From the NCBI RefSeq assembly GCF_964355755.1, contig NC_092680.1:10393001-10457000 (forward strand): DNA of 64,000 nt, given 5' to 3'. Position numbers and translations under genes: made by a program. Source of the stretch: Antedon mediterranea (taxonomy: Eukaryota > Echinodermata > Crinoidea > Comatulida > Antedonidae). How positions within the stretch are numbered: position 1 is the stretch's first letter; each line of letters opens with the position of its first letter. Below the pieces are notes generated by a model. The model was not told the origin of the DNA, searched no databases, and worked only from the letters and a program-made list of their open reading frames with translations. Positions 20,334 through 31,630 of the stretch are shown here, piece by piece.

Positions 20334-21308
20334 CTATATGGAAAATGATTGGATTCTTATGTAATTTTGTACGGCCTTAGAATTCCATCACCCAAATTGT
20401 TGTATAGTGTTCTCCGCTAAACCCAGGGAAGCAGCATGAGTTGCGGCGCCGATACGAAAACTATGACCTTTATAAAATGTAGGGTCAAGACCAATGAAAC
20501 AAATCGCCTCTTTTAGTTTTGCGTATATGAACCGAGCCGCAATCGGCCGACCGTCCATATGTTGGAACAAAGGACCATAGGTATGCCGAAAATGTTTGGT
20601 GTAATCTTGTAAACATTTTACTGGACAGAACCGAGTGCCCGTAGCACTATTGAATGAAATGTGGATAGGAGGCTTACCTACGCCGGTTTTGTGATGGTAT
20701 ATAGTTAAGGACGCTGAATTTCCAGAAAGACATAGATCACTGCGTTGCACGACCTTCCTATCCGCGTCCCCTTTTCCTACGGCCAATTCACCAATCCGGA
20801 AGAACCCTTGGAACGCGGTAAGGAAAAAGGCCCCGAAAAGTAATCTATAAGAAAAACTGGGTTCTATCGACTCTAGACACGCTAACAATTTAGTCAAAAT
20901 TTCTGCAGTGGTAGGCAAGCGTACATCCGGACGATCCGAAGCATAATGCACGCCACGTAACATTTTTACAACCAAAAACGAATTACAAGGATCGGGTAAT
21001 TCTGCTAGTTTGTGTATAAAAGAGACGGACGAAATGATAGACGAAATCGTTCTAGGTGCATATTGTAGACCATGTAAATGTGCCACAAAGTTGCATACCG
21101 TAGCCGGGTTTACAGGGAGCTGAACGGGTTTTCCCAACCATGATGCCAACTTTTGAATATTGCGTTGATACGCCTTATCCGTGGCTGGCGCCAATGACGA
21201 GTGAATGAGTGTTGTAGCTTCACAGCTAAGGGGTACCATGTTGTTTGCAGAAGACACAACACCTGTAAATAGGAATGAATTAAATATAAATGTGGTAGGA
21301 CGGAACAT
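20334..21308 (-). pseudogene. Tyrosine recombinase (YR) of copy B, premature stop
   Basis: The integrase-like YR would recombine the circular element cDNA with the target. Visible motifs are FFRIGEL (catalytic Arg about residue 171), HHKTG, and GHSFRIGAATHAA (His282, Arg285). At codon 307 a TGA (20388-20390) replaces the CGA seen in copy A, just before WNS...NYIRIQ, so the tyrosine nucleophile is lost. The true stop would be TAG at 20334-20336. The change is a CpG-type transition. The start overlaps the RT-RNase H end by 29 bp, with an acceptor-like CTATTTACAG inside. Confidence 0.8.
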
Positions 21309-22960
21309 GAATTGGATTTGGACTGATAGAAGGAAAGGATTCCAGAGCCACTGTAAATTTTTTCCTTGATAAAAGATCCGCCAACACGTTATCTACTCCA
21401 GGAATATGCATTTCACGGAATTGTATGTTATACTGGAGGCATATAAGTACTAACCGCCGAATAAGACGCATAAGCGTTTTGTCTTTAGCAGATTTCTTAT
21501 TGATAACAGCCACAACAGCTGAATTATCACAACGAAACAAAATGCGGCGATTAGCGAGCTCATGCCCCCATATTTCAAGGGCAATAACAATTGGAAATAA
21601 CTCCAAAACAGCGATCGAAAAACCTACAAAGTCAGACCCCCAGTTGATGTAAAACCATCTGTCGCAAAATACTGCGGCGCAACCAAAAGACGCAGCTGCA
21701 TCGGAGAATAAGCGCAGTGTCGAAGAATTTAGCCATTTTTCTGGAAGGATAAGGGCTTTTCCATTAAAAGATTCAAGGAATGTTAGCCATATCCGCAAAT
21801 CGTCCTTAACTCCATGAGTTAAGCGAATGAAATGAGATGGATGTTTAGCTAATGACAGGAGGTTTATCATACGGCGTAAAAACGCCCTACCCGGCACTAC
21901 CACACTACAAGCGTAATTAAGCAGGCCAACCATTGATTGCATATCGCGCAGTGTGACATTTTTTCTAATTAAAAATTCAGTTATTTTTGTTACAGTTTTT
22001 TCAATCTTAGGTAACGGGAGGCGACATTCCATCATGACTCTGTCCACCTCAATCCCGTATATTGTAATGACATTAGTCGGAGTTACAGTTTTAGACACCT
22101 TTATAGGAACCCCGATCTTATCGCAAAGATATAAAAATTGAGACAGTGCGTTGTGGCAGTCATTAGAATCATTAGGGCCGACGAAGAAAAAATCATCCAG
22201 AATATGGGATAAATCCCTTACATTAAATTTATTACGCAGTATCCATACTAACGCTTTATTAATGATTCGAAAATATTGCATGAGCGACTGGCGCCCATAG
22301 GCAGACACCGGTCATAAAAGAACCTGCCGTCCCAAGAAAACTCCAGCAAATGGTAATCATCTGGGTGAATAGGGATAATTCTGAAGGCGTCTTCTATGTC
22401 GGTCTTAGACATTAATGCACTAGGTCCATTTTTTAATACTAATCTAACTACATCATCGATTGTGTCGTAGGAAACCTGTGAAACATCATGTGGAATCCCT
22501 GAGTTGACCGAAGCCCCTCGGGGGTACGACAGGTCCTGGATAATGCGATATTTGCATAATTCAGCTTTGGGAACAACACCCAAATGGCGAGGAGATAAAT
22601 TTATCAAACGGAGGGGACTCGAAAGGGCCAGCCAATCTACCGAGTCGTAAACCATTAGAAATAAATTCTTCTATCTGTATCGGGTGATCGAGGGCACTTG
22701 GATGGTTGCGGGCGATGCCCGAAACCGGGGGCTTTAAACAGAGGAGACGGAATCCAAACGAGAAACCAACTAACAATTCGTTAAACAATTCGTGTGTATA
22801 CCCTGTTAAATACCTTGAAAGTTCATTTATTACCACTGGCGTTGGTAGATGGGTTTGCTCGAGTGCCGGTTTGACGACTTGTCGTTCGTGGTTTATTGCA
22901 TTGAATTCTGGCGTGTGGTTGACGGCAGTCGGTACACAGATGTGAGAAGCGGCATGTGGG
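21280..22960 (-). pseudogene. RT-RNase H of copy B, frame-shifted
   Basis: The RT motifs match copy A: MSKTDIEDAFRIIPI, CLPMGASRSCNIFES and SHILDDFFFVG. They are followed by thumb, then RNase H with LFSDAAASFGCA, ELFPIVIALEIWG, RCDNSAVVAVINKK and NVLADLLSRKKF, ending in YHIYI-stop at 21280. No methyltransferase domain follows, which fits Ngaro better than DIRS1. A one-base loss near 22257 (GCTTTATTAATG against GCTTTACTAAATG) and a shift near 22580-22600 break the frame into three. Confidence 0.8.
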
Positions 22961-22989
22961 GGCGTGGCATTGCTTCCCAGCATTAAATT

Positions 22990-23730
22990 TGAAACATATC
23001 TGTTGGCCACGAAAATTATGCTGCCCCAGTTAGGTCTGAAAGAAGATACATTCCCTAACGAAGCCAGTTTTAACATAAGCTCTGGGTGAAGCACATCCCA
23101 ATTTAAAGGCCTGTCCTGTCGTGCTTTGCGAAAACTTTCGTCATAGGTCCGCCAGTTCAGGTTCCCCAAAGCATTTATTTCTAGTATGTTGTTGACATAT
23201 TTAAGCATAGGCAAACATTGAGCAGGCGATTTTTCAACAAATATATACATGTATATTGTAACTGCCCGCATCCATTCAGTAATTGTGATTAACTTTTTCT
23301 TACTGTTGTCTGTCTCTACACGGAGTTGTTTATCAATAATTGATAACGAGACCCCAGTAGTATCATTGTCGTTATATATCAGAGCCCTCAGGTCAATGTA
23401 TCCATTTGCCCATATTTTATTTTTAACCGATAGTGGCACATTACTGTCCAGAGCAATCGAGTCAGTCATTGTTATGTCGGCCCGAGACGGCTCACCTTCA
23501 AAGAGATCGTTTACAGACGCGTCCAATGGCTGATCCTGTGTGGCATTATCCACAATCAAGGATGTGGTAGCGGCTTGAGATGTTAGAGGACTGCCGCCTG
23601 GTGTCATGGGGCCAGTTGCCTCGCCCGCCTTCAATACCTTCGCAACTTCAGCCGCCAGTTTGGCGTAGTCTAGTGGTGGGGTCTCTTTGTTCGCCGTTGC
23701 CTTCTTCCTAGTGGTTTTTGGGACCCACAC
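22990..23730 (-). pseudogene. gag-like ORF1 of copy B, deletion fuses it to RT
   Basis: It starts at the family's PKTTRKKA sequence (the ATG itself reads GTC here), then LDYAKLAAEVAKVLKAG, an acidic stretch NDLFEGEPSRADITMTD, and LNWRTYDESFRKARQDRPLN. A 10-bp deletion near 23026 relative to copy A throws the cysteine knuckle into another frame, so the frame continues into RT sequence in one 389-codon frame. That fusion is a damage product, not a native Gag-Pol. Confidence 0.75.
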
Positions 23731-23735
23731 TCACG

Positions 23736-25845
23736 TCATATTGCGAATTTTGGACAAAAAGTGTTTTGAGAGCGCTTTTGATTTAAACATTAGCGCGAGC
23801 CTATCTAGCCGCTGAGAATAGTATTGAGAAACCCGAAGATTTCACGCGAGCGAGACGAACTGACTAAGAACATTATTACTAAAGATTTTCACTTCATACA
23901 CGCTTATTATTGAACAATATTTGGTATAAATACTGCTAATTAATTTGAGACATTCGATGTTACTAAGAATACTGAAGAAAATACTTATAATAAAAATTTA
24001 AAAGATTTATAACGATTCTAGTTTAGGTAACATTCGCCCATTAACAATGAAAACAAACAAATCCTGCGTAGGAAATCGCGGAACTCTAAAACGTTTGTTT
24101 TAACATCAAGCTAAAATTGTTTCCGAATTTTTAAATACATATTTGTAAATATTATGTTAAATTTCAATATCTTTAATTTTAATCCTCAAAAAATCAAAAT
24201 ATTGATATTTTTAAAAAGAATTTTATGATCATTTGAAGTCGGGTATATTTACTATCGATCGCGCTCCGCCGGTGCCCGAGTAGGTGTGTACGCGTTGCTT
24301 TTGCAGGCTCTATTCCCAGTAGTGAGTTTCGGTCGTGCTAAAATAAGCAATTGTTTCTACTTTTATATGCATTAGGGGTAAATTATGTTTTAATTGTATT
24401 TACCGCATAACAAAATTCCCAAATTTATTTCTTTTCTTGCCTAACCGTTTCTGTCACCCTAAAATCAAATACCTTAACTGCATAATTTTAAGTGACAATA
24501 ACATACAAATACTATATATAATTTGATCACTTCTTCCAAATACTTTAACGTTTTTGTATACAATTATTTTAAGAATATAAATAAAAACACACAGAAACTA
24601 ATAAAATGGCAACTAATTGAAGAGGCAAACCCATTTATTTCATCAATTAAACATTTGAAAAAAAATAAATAAAATATGGTACTGCTGTGTAGGCCTTAAA
24701 CTATGATTACTGTATTTTTTTCAGTTTTAATTTGTACAATAGGCTAGGCCTATTAACAACATGCTTATTTCTAAAGTCAAGAATAATAAACAGCTTTTAT
24801 TTATTTAAATTCAATATTAAATCTATGAGAAACCTCAATTATGAGAATCATTTAAATTTCTGTCACCGTACATTTCTTTAAATGAAAACCTTTAATTTAA
24901 AAGACATTTATTATTAAGAGCTGTTCACATTTTTTGAATGTCATCATGCTGTCGATAAATAGCCCACTTTCAATCAAGGGATGCAAATGTTTTCTGGAGT
25001 CAGATCCTATAACAAATATAGAAATATAAAAAGTATGTTAATTTTAATATGTATTTGAAAGATGGGCTAGAGGTATAATGCATGATAAATTAGGGTGAAT
25101 AACCTGGCCTGTGGTCATAGACCTACTAGTACTACTAGGCCTAGCTAAAGGTTTTATATCCCATAAAACGTTTGAATTTAAAATACGTATTACAAGTACA
25201 AAATCTAATTTATATAGAGTTGTAAAGTGTGGTACATTCAGTACATTATTTAAAATAAATTAGAATGTGGCCTAATATTAATAAATAAACACTTAAAAAA
25301 TTGGCCTAAACGACTCTGAGTATATCTATACGCATTGATTAACAGGCAGTACGCGTTGGACCATCAAAGCTAGGCCCAGCTTCGCACAAACCACCCGTCA
25401 TACATGTGATTTGTTTACCTATTTCAATCGCCATTTAAAAAATACCTGAAAATATCAACATGCCCATTTTTTGTCAAACGAATATTTACATTACATAGTA
25501 ACTTTTTATTTAGTCACTCGTTTCCTAAAAAATTGGGGAATTTTTTTATGGTCTCGCAAAGATGTACAATATTATTATTGATAAAAACCGTATAAAATCT
25601 AACAAAAAGAAGAGCAAATTCAATGATTACCTGACCGATCATAAACTGCTATCATGTTTCAAAAAGCAAGTCATGTGCTTCTTCAATCCTTGTTTTAATT
25701 ATTCTCAGGAATTATTCATAATAATCTATAAATTAAGGCTTTCAATTGGTTAAAAGAGTTTAACCCTATTAAAATTTTAAATTCACATCGTTTCCGGGTG
25801 ATGTTGTCGCGCTTCGATGAATCTCAGAAATCACAAATTACCGCA
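23736..25845. other. AT-rich unique DNA, no gene seen
   Basis: About 2.1 kb between copy B and the LINE shows no coding frame with recognisable content; the 63-codon frame at 25562 looks accidental. TAGGCCTA occurs at 24745 and 25136. A 19-base string at 25846-25864 is shared with 44933-44951. Confidence 0.5.
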
Positions 25846-26231
25846 AGAGGGCTCACTACTTTTTTTTTTTCTCTTTTGTGGCGCAAACACCACTTTTATT
25901 CACATTCATATTATCTCATATTACATAAAATCGTATTATTTAACTTGTAAATGTCGTTACAGTTCATAAGTAACATTTTTACATATATGAATTCTGTATT
26001 ACTCCTTTTTTCATTAATTTTCTTATATTTTGTTATACACTTGACAGGATCATCATTATCATCTATCCCGTTTTAAAATAGTTCACACATTTTCATTTGT
26101 TTGTTTTCATTTTACAACCCGGATTATACAATATATTTATATACATGATAAAAAAAAACAATAATAGCTCAGTACCACCAGTAACCCGTATTACTGTAAT
26201 TCCTTTTCGGTTAATCGTATCAAGTTAGAAT

Positions 26232-27480
26232 TTATATTATCATAATCTTATTTCTTAAAGCTACCCATTTTTCTATACTTGTTTCTTTATTGTTATATGT
26301 TTCACATTCAATGTTATATAACATATTGCTTTTAAATGAATTCCATAAAGATTTACCCACTGGCTTATTTAGTGCAGATAACATTTTTATTCTATAAATA
26401 GTAAATGCTGCAAAAGTGTAAATATAATCTATTAGCTTATCTCCCGTTCCTAGTATTAATTGTTTAAATGATATAATATTATTATTGTGATTTAAACTTA
26501 CAAAGATACTAAGCATTTTCCTCCTAAAAAACAAATGATTTTCATTTTCAATTTCTCCACATTTGTCACACGTTTGTGTTTCCTTAACTTTCCACTGATA
26601 CAGCCGTTTGTTGGTAGGCAGTATTCTATGTAACATCTTATAATTGAATTGTGCTAGTTTCTTATCTTTCATTTTACATACTTTCCGTAACCAAGAAGTT
26701 TTCCAATCAATGTTGTTATCATTGAAGTACTCTTCCCATTTTAGTTGTGACATTGGAATAATGAAATATTCTTTCACAAACCATGAGTATATTAGTTTGG
26801 TAGTATTAATCTCATACTTAGTCCCAACTACTTCATCATTATCATCACAATTGAAAATATCTACCTCCTTAATAATACGTTTCCATTGAATTGGTATTGC
26901 CTTAATAATGCACAAATACTCATTTAACCAGTTTGTTTTACATTGTAGTTTCACCAGTATTTCGTTCGATGTTAAAAAAAGTGTTCTTATTAACAATGTC
27001 TTTAATACTGATAATGCCACTGTCAATCCAATGCTTGTAGAAAAGCGGTTTTTTTTTTAGTTTAACGTAGTGGTTTCCCCACAGTTGCTCATTCATTATA
27101 TCGTTATAAGTTTCAGGTTTTTTTTTAGAGATTCTGTTATAATTTATGTAGGCTTTTATCATATTTTTGTAAAACAGTGGAATTTTATCAGAATTAACAT
27201 CAATAATGTTATAACATGACATATTAAGTAAAACATTAACATCACATATTTTTTTAATATAATACATTGGAATATTTTTCCATTTAGCACCATCATCATT
27301 CATAATTCTTTTTAACCAGCCACACATGAGTGCGTTAACATGAAGAGTAAAATCAGGCATTTTAATGCCTCCCATCTCAACATCACCAATTAGAGTTTTT
27401 CTTTTTATCTTTTCCCTTTTATTGTTCCAAATAAAATTATATATTAGATTTGTAACTTGTGTATATACATATTTTGGAAC
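26232..27480 (-). pseudogene. LINE ORF2 C-terminal part (beyond the hAT insertion)
   Basis: After removing the hAT element and one target copy, ORF2 continues in frame as TDVP-KYVYTQVTNLIYNFIWNN, then MGGIKMPDFTLHVNALMCGW. The frame changes near 26940-27026 (KNTFFN | FLTSNEILVKL), so the 3' part is shifted. Near the end is a zinc-finger-like CDKCGEIENENHLFF in which the last expected cysteine is missing. The total length, about 1,250 residues, is normal for this family. The shift and the insertion make the copy inactive. Confidence 0.75.
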
Positions 27481-29061
27481 CAGTGGTGGCGCCAGGATTT
27501 CCCCGACGGGGGGGCCAAATTCCCCGACGGGGGGGCCGAATCCCCCCCACGGGGGCCGTACGCGCGAAAGCGGGGGTGGGTTTGGGAGGGGGTATGCCCC
27601 CTCCCGAGCCTCAAAAAATTTTGAAAAAATAGATGCTTACACACTGTTTAATAGGCTAGAGCAACTGTTTCCATTACATTTAATAACAATGTCTCATAAT
27701 AATGTAAATTTAAATAAATCTTTCCTAAATACTCTAATACGGATCTTTTTCGACGAACTAATAATAAACTTTGATCCGAAAATGCCTCGATAGTGCATGT
27801 GTTTAGTGTACGACTGTGCTTTGGTGGTCTGTTAACCTCAGATATATACCCTATAGCCGGGTGAATAACTCAATGTAATTTAGTACCGTATACAATGATG
27901 ATTGCCGTAATCGCCGTGTCTATAACACAAATCAATAAAATGCCGTTTTTTCGGCCGTGTACATAGAACAAGACATTTCATGTTTATGTTATGCCTATGA
28001 AATAATAATAAAAGAACATCATGTTTATCGTTTTTTTTATCGTTTATACTGTATACCATTATATAAAAAACCTTCATACGCGAGAAAAAAGTTCACGATA
28101 TTACACTCTACTCTGTACAGGGGTGTAAATATACAGGTCCACGCTAACGCTTGCACACGGACCAGGGCGGAAAATGGTGTATTTTTTGGAGAGTGATGAC
28201 GTCAGCATTCACACGAGGAGCGAGCTAAGAAAACGTGATGCTGGTAGTGGGAGTGCATGTGTTTTGAAAATAACTCAGTTGTGGGTATTTTCCGAAGATT
28301 TTAAATTGCGTTTTCTTTTTAGACTCTTGAATTCATAAATAGTTATTTCACTATGTAGGCCTATTTACACAACTATAGCTCTAGCCTACTCTTCTTAAAA
28401 AGAGTCAAGTGCGTCGAATCCGCGTCTAGCGACGGTCACGGGTTTGGTGCATCTTTTTTTTCCTTTTAGAATTAAGGGAGGTGGCTAGCCACCCTATTCA
28501 CCCACCTACCCTAGATCGAGATTTATGCGCGAAAAGAAACGTGACCAGACCCTGTTTTATGGTTCGGGCCAACCAACCGACAGCGGACATATACGCGGTA
28601 CACCAAGGGTTATTGGTAAATTGAAACAATTCGTAAACTGAACCGTGAGAACATAACTCGTACCTTTATCCCTGTATGAACGTACGTCGATGCGTAGTTG
28701 CAAATGAATTTTCGATTTTCGCCTGGAATCTGAAAAATACACATTTTGGTCCCTGGATGTATGTCGACGCGTATACCGCAGTGAGCCATGAAAGATTCGT
28801 ACAAAGAGACACCGCCAGACAAATGCGTACCACATCATACCGTTTACTTCGCTGTCAGTATATCGTACGTACGTCAAAAATGGAATGCCGCAGTTACTTA
28901 AAATATATAGTAGTACACTTAATATGGTTTTATTTTTTACCAGAAAAGAAATGATCATATTTTTCTCCCCGACAAATATGACCAATACTCCCCGACGGGG
29001 GGGCCAGCTTTCCCGACGGGGGGGCCCTGGCCCCCCGGCCCCCCCGCTGGCGCCACCACTG
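27481..29061. mobile_element. Non-autonomous hAT element, 1,581 bp
   Basis: Termini are CAGTGGTGGCGCCAG and its inverse CTGGCGCCACCACTG. The 8 bases TTTGGAAC occur immediately left (27473-27480) and right (29062-29069), a perfect 8-bp target duplication as expected for hAT. Just inside each end lie GC-rich subterminal repeats CCCCGACGGGGGGGCC, two per end. No transposase frame is present. Its frames, including 27365-27793, are not genes. Confidence 0.9.
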
Positions 29062-31565
29062 TTTGGAACATCAGTGATATTTGCAGCATATGTTAATTTA
29101 GATAGTGCAAGACTTTTCAGGATTATTATTCTACCAAAAATTGAGAGATTTCTAGCATTCCATTGTTTTAAAGTCTTTTCTAGCTCTATTAATTTAACAT
29201 CCCAGTTTTTTCTGGTACATTCTTCTGTATTATACCCTACATATATGCCTAAAATTTTGATCGGGTGTTTTACCCAATTTAATTCTAAAGGTCTATCTAT
29301 TCTGTTCTTCCATTTACCAATCCAAAAAGCATTGGTTTTTTTTTTATTTAGTGTCATTCCAGATACTTCACAAAAACGTTCAATTACACTGACTGCTGAC
29401 TTAATACTTTTGTCATTACCAACATACAAAACAGTATCATCGGCTAATTGGCTTATTCTAGCTTCTATGTTATTTTCATTATTTGGAAGTTTAATACCCT
29501 TATAGTCATCTTTGTTTCTTATTCTAGATGCCATTACTTCAACCACTAAAATGAATAACAGAGCAGATAGAGGACAACCTTGTCTAATACCTCTTTCCAT
29601 TTTAAAATTGTTTGAAACCCAACCATTGTTAACTGTGACACATTCAACGTTATTGTATAATACTTTTACCCAGTTACAAAAGAACATTCCAAAGTTAAAC
29701 TTTTCTAGAACATTGAACATAAAATCTCTACTAATAGAGTCAAAAGCCTTCTTAAAATCTACGGTAATTATTGCCCCTTCGATATCATTACACTCTGTAT
29801 AATAAAGCAGGTCTTCTATTAACCGAATGTTTTCACCAGCGAAACGGCCTTTTATATAACCTTTTTGGTCTGAACTTACTATTGATTTAATAACCATTTT
29901 AAGTCTGTTACTTAATACATGTGCAAGAATTTTGTAATCGGTGTTTAATAGGGTAATGGGACGCCAATTATTCAAATTTTCTCTTTCTCCATCCTTGAAC
30001 AAAAGGGTGATTACACCTCGTTTTTGCGAAAAGAATAATTCTTGAGAATTATAACTTTCATTTAACGCATCGCAAATTAAATGTTTAATATTATTCCAAA
30101 AGAACACATAAAATTCAACACTTAGACCATCCGATCCAGGTGTTTTATTTTTTTCCATCATTGAAATGGCCTTTTTACATTCATCAATAGTGACGTAACC
30201 TTCACAATTTTCTTTTTCTATTTCTGAAAGCTTGTTTATAATAGAATTACAAAGGTATTTATTAATTTTTCCAGGGTTTATAACATTTTTTGCGTATAAA
30301 CCTTCGAAATGTTGTATTTGTTCCTTTAAAATATCAATTGGGCTCGTTGCTAAGCTCCCATCTTTAGTAATTAAACTTTTTATGTGTTTCTTTTTACTTT
30401 TGGATCTTTCTAACCCAAGAAAGTATTTTGTATTCCGCTCGCCTTCCTCTATCCATTTTACTCTGGACCTAATTTGCGCGCCTTTTGCTTCTACATTATA
30501 AATGTTTTCAAGCTCTATTTTTTTGTTTTCAATTTTATTTTCAATGGTTATATCACAATTTTGAGTATTCATAATTGTTTCATTTAAGTTTTTTATTTGT
30601 TTTTGTAATTTTTCTTTCTTTTTATTCTGGTTTTTATTTTTTTGTTTTCCGTATGCAATTGAAAATTCTTTTATTTTTGTTTTTACAAGCTCCCATAACA
30701 AACTTGCACTTACAGGTTCTCTATTATTTTTTAGTATTGAAACATCAATTATTTTAATTACTAATTTTGTAAATGTTTCATCTTTCAGAAAGCTATTGTT
30801 GAACATCCATAAACCAGGACCGCGTTTTTTTTCATGCAAATCTATTTTAATTGATACCGCCTGGTGATCTGTGAGAATAGCTGGACGAATGTCACAGGCT
30901 AAAACATCTCCATTTAAAAAGAGATCTTCTGATATTAACCAGTAATCCAGCCTACGGAAAATGTTGTTAAATCTCTTACGCCACGTAAATTGTCGCTTAT
31001 TCATGTTTTTGGATCTCCAAATATCATTTAAATTTAAATTTTTCATTAGGTTTTTAATCGTAAAAACAGATTTATCAGACCTATTTGCGCTACCTTTTTG
31101 GTCAATGTCACTATTCATGATGCAATTCAGATCTCCACCTAGAATGATAGAATTACCCTTCCCTCCATCAAAGTCATTGTAACATTTGTGTATGGTCCTA
31201 AAGAATGCACTTCTATTTTTGCTTTCATTAGGATCATAAATATTTATAATGTCCAATTCCTTTTCATTTATCATTAGATTAAGAAATATATATCTTCCAT
31301 CAATATCAGTTAACTTTTTAACAATTTTGCATTCAAGACCTTTTCGTAATAGTATCGACACTCCTCTACTATGTGAATTACCTATACTATGGATCGCTTC
31401 ACCTTCCCAAACAAAGTTTGATTTATTAATAATCTCATTTGTTAGATGGGTTTCCTGAAGCAGACATATATCCGCTTTTTGATCTTTTACCCATTGGAAT
31501 AGCTTATGTTGCTTATTTATATTTCTAGCTCCTCTAACGTTTAGTGTTATACAATGTAAATTCAT
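29062..31565 (-). CDS. LINE ORF2: endonuclease and reverse transcriptase (part before hAT insertion)
   Basis: Residues 1 to about 235 are an AP-type endonuclease: ITLNVRGARN, CLLQETHL, GGDLNCIM and ILTDHQAVSI. RT follows, with TPGSDGLSVEFY, NWRPITLLNTDYKILA, VDFKKAFDSISRDFM, RGIRQGCPLSALLF and SQLADDTVLYVGN (LADD near residue 706 in place of the usual YADD/FADD). The reading frame is native to about residue 834 (AANITDVP) where the hAT element begins; the remaining C-terminal residues of the open frame to 28557 are hAT sequence. The native frame resumes with KYVYTQVTNL at the other side. Confidence 0.8.
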
Positions 31566-31630
31566 AAGATTAGAGTAAAGAGCTTCCTAGGGAAATTACA
31601 ATATTTAGAATACATATTATTAAGATTAAA

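Larger units (their letters stand above)
20008..23735 (-). mobile_element. Ngaro-type YR retrotransposon, copy B (truncated at both ends)
   Basis: This second copy of the same family, tandem with copy A and in the same orientation, contains gag, RT-RNase H, YR, 3' UTR and part of B1 (from TATCAAGTGTACCG). A2 and B2 are absent, and the 5' end stops at the gag start codon position near 23728. It retains most of the YR frame that copy A lost. Frameshifts in gag and RT and a stop in YR inactivate it. Confidence 0.8.

Noticed and set aside
22561-23730. A natural Gag-Pol fusion in copy B
   Set aside because: The fusion results from a 10-bp deletion relative to copy A that also destroys the Gag cysteine knuckle.
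27365-27793. 142-residue frame across the hAT left end
   Set aside because: Crosses the LINE/hAT junction and reads Gly/Pro-rich subterminal repeats.
28557-29061. C-terminal 168 residues of the 1,002-codon LINE frame
   Set aside because: They are read from the inserted hAT element; the native ORF2 continues on the other side of it.
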